From the NCBI GenBank assembly GCA_017881705.1, contig JADGQP010000145.1:1-6072 (forward strand): a DNA stretch of 6,072 nucleotides, in the 5' to 3' direction. The notes below the pieces were generated by a model that had not been told where the DNA came from, ran no database searches, and saw only the letters and a list, made by a program, of their open reading frames with translations. The position numbers were made by a program, and so were the translations under genes. Within the stretch, counting starts at the first letter, position 1; every line of letters begins with the position of its first letter. Shown one piece after another: positions 5,535-6,072 of this stretch. The stretch is from Christensenellaceae bacterium (lineage in GTDB: Bacteria; Bacillota; Clostridia; Christensenellales; Aristaeellaceae).

Positions 5535-6072
5535 ATGACTTTCATACCGACCAACAACTTAAGCGATTACACCATCCCCGGTTTACTGCGGAGGAACGCA
5601 TTGCGACTGCCAGACAACGATTGTGTTGTCGCGCCGGAATTTAACGTGCGCTGGAGCTGGAAGGAGTTCGACCACCGCACCAACGTGGTGGCGCGCGGCC
5701 TGTACGCCATGGGCATCCGCAAGGGTGACCACGTGGCCATCTGGGCAACCAACGTGCCGGAGTGGCTGCTGATTATGTTTGCCTCCGCAAAGTTGGGTGC
5801 GGTACTGGTGACCGTAAACACCAACTACAAACAGTTTGAGCTCAATTATCTGCTGACCCAGAGCGACGCAAAAATGCTGGTGATGATTCCCGAGGTGAAG
5901 GGCAACGATTACATCGACCATATCACCGGCCTGATGCCCAGCCTTCTGACCGAGGACCCGGACAGCGTGGGCGACCCCGGGCTGCCCCGGCTTAAACGCG
6001 TAGTGCTCATCGGCCAGAGCGAAAAAAAGCCGCGCGGCATGCACACGTTTAATGAGCTCTGCGAGCTTTCCC
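5535..6072 (+). CDS. AMP-forming acyl-CoA synthetase (fadD-like), C-terminus outside window
   Basis: The frame is open for 179 codons from ATG (5535-5537), with AGGAGGG (5522-5528) about six bases upstream, and runs off the right edge. The N-terminal region is typical of fatty or medium-chain acyl-CoA ligases: TIPGLLRRNALRLPD, then WSWKEFDHRTNVVARGL (41-57), VPEWLLIMFASAKLGAVLVTVNTNY-type core (74-98), and FELNYLLTQSDAKML (101-115). The ATP-binding TSG loop and catalytic lysine lie beyond the window. The reaction would be acid + ATP + CoA to acyl-CoA + AMP + PPi; the substrate is unknown. It is the first gene after a T-box leader with no other gene between, so its expression should depend on tRNA charging. 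It differs clearly from the ligase on the left, so it is not a recent duplicate. A downstream operon partner may be the real target of the amino acid signal. Confidence 0.9.
   Translation, partial: MTFIPTNNLSDYTIPGLLRRNALRLPDNDCVVAPEFNVRWSWKEFDHRTNVVARGLYAMGIRKGDHVAIWATNVPEWLLIMFASAKLGAVLVTVNTNYKQFELNYLLTQSDAKMLVMIPEVKGNDYIDHITGLMPSLLTEDPDSVGDPGLPRLKRVVLIGQSEKKPRGMHTFNELCELS

Noticed and set aside
5583..6044. Minus-strand open frame of 153 codons at the right end
   Set aside because: It lies opposite the T-box-controlled acyl-CoA synthetase, whose motifs and ribosome site are clear; the antisense peptide is unconvincing.

Overview
The window looks like part of a moderately GC-rich, low-redundancy chromosome of a Gram-positive Firmicute, probably a clostridial relative. 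The reasons are strong GGAGG-type ribosome binding sites, GTG and TTG starts as well as ATG, sigma-A-like promoters, and an intrinsically terminated T-box leader, an RNA device typical of that phylum. No species can be named from the sequence alone. No mobile element, CRISPR array, tRNA or rRNA was seen.

Left part (1-1601, minus strand): a two-gene unit of a short-chain dehydrogenase/reductase (SDR) followed by an AMP-forming acyl-CoA synthetase-like protein cut by the window edge. Stop and start overlap by one base (TGATG), so translation is probably coupled. The 242 bp upstream (1602-1843) hold a likely SDR promoter, a cluster of TCTAA/TTAGA repeats that looks like an operator, and the terminator of the next gene block.

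Middle (1844-4415, minus strand): a probable cell-envelope operon reading right to left. It has a TTG-started, membrane-anchored protein of unknown function, then glutamate racemase (murI), then non-hydrolysing UDP-GlcNAc 2-epimerase (wecB/mnaA), ending in an intrinsic terminator. The racemase supplies D-glutamate for peptidoglycan. The epimerase supplies UDP-ManNAc for wall or surface polymers. A 25-codon open frame lies in frame just after the stop of the unknown gene.

Right part (4416-6072, plus strand): a divergent promoter pair, a GNAT-family acetyltransferase, then a perfect-consensus promoter (TTGACA-N17-TATAAT) driving a T-box leader of about 240 nt. The first gene after the leader is a second AMP-forming acyl-CoA synthetase (fadD-like), cut by the right edge. 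T-boxes normally control aminoacyl-tRNA synthetases or amino acid synthesis and uptake genes. A T-box directly in front of an acyl-CoA ligase is therefore the most notable finding here. The specifier is best read as CCU (Pro), but tentatively.
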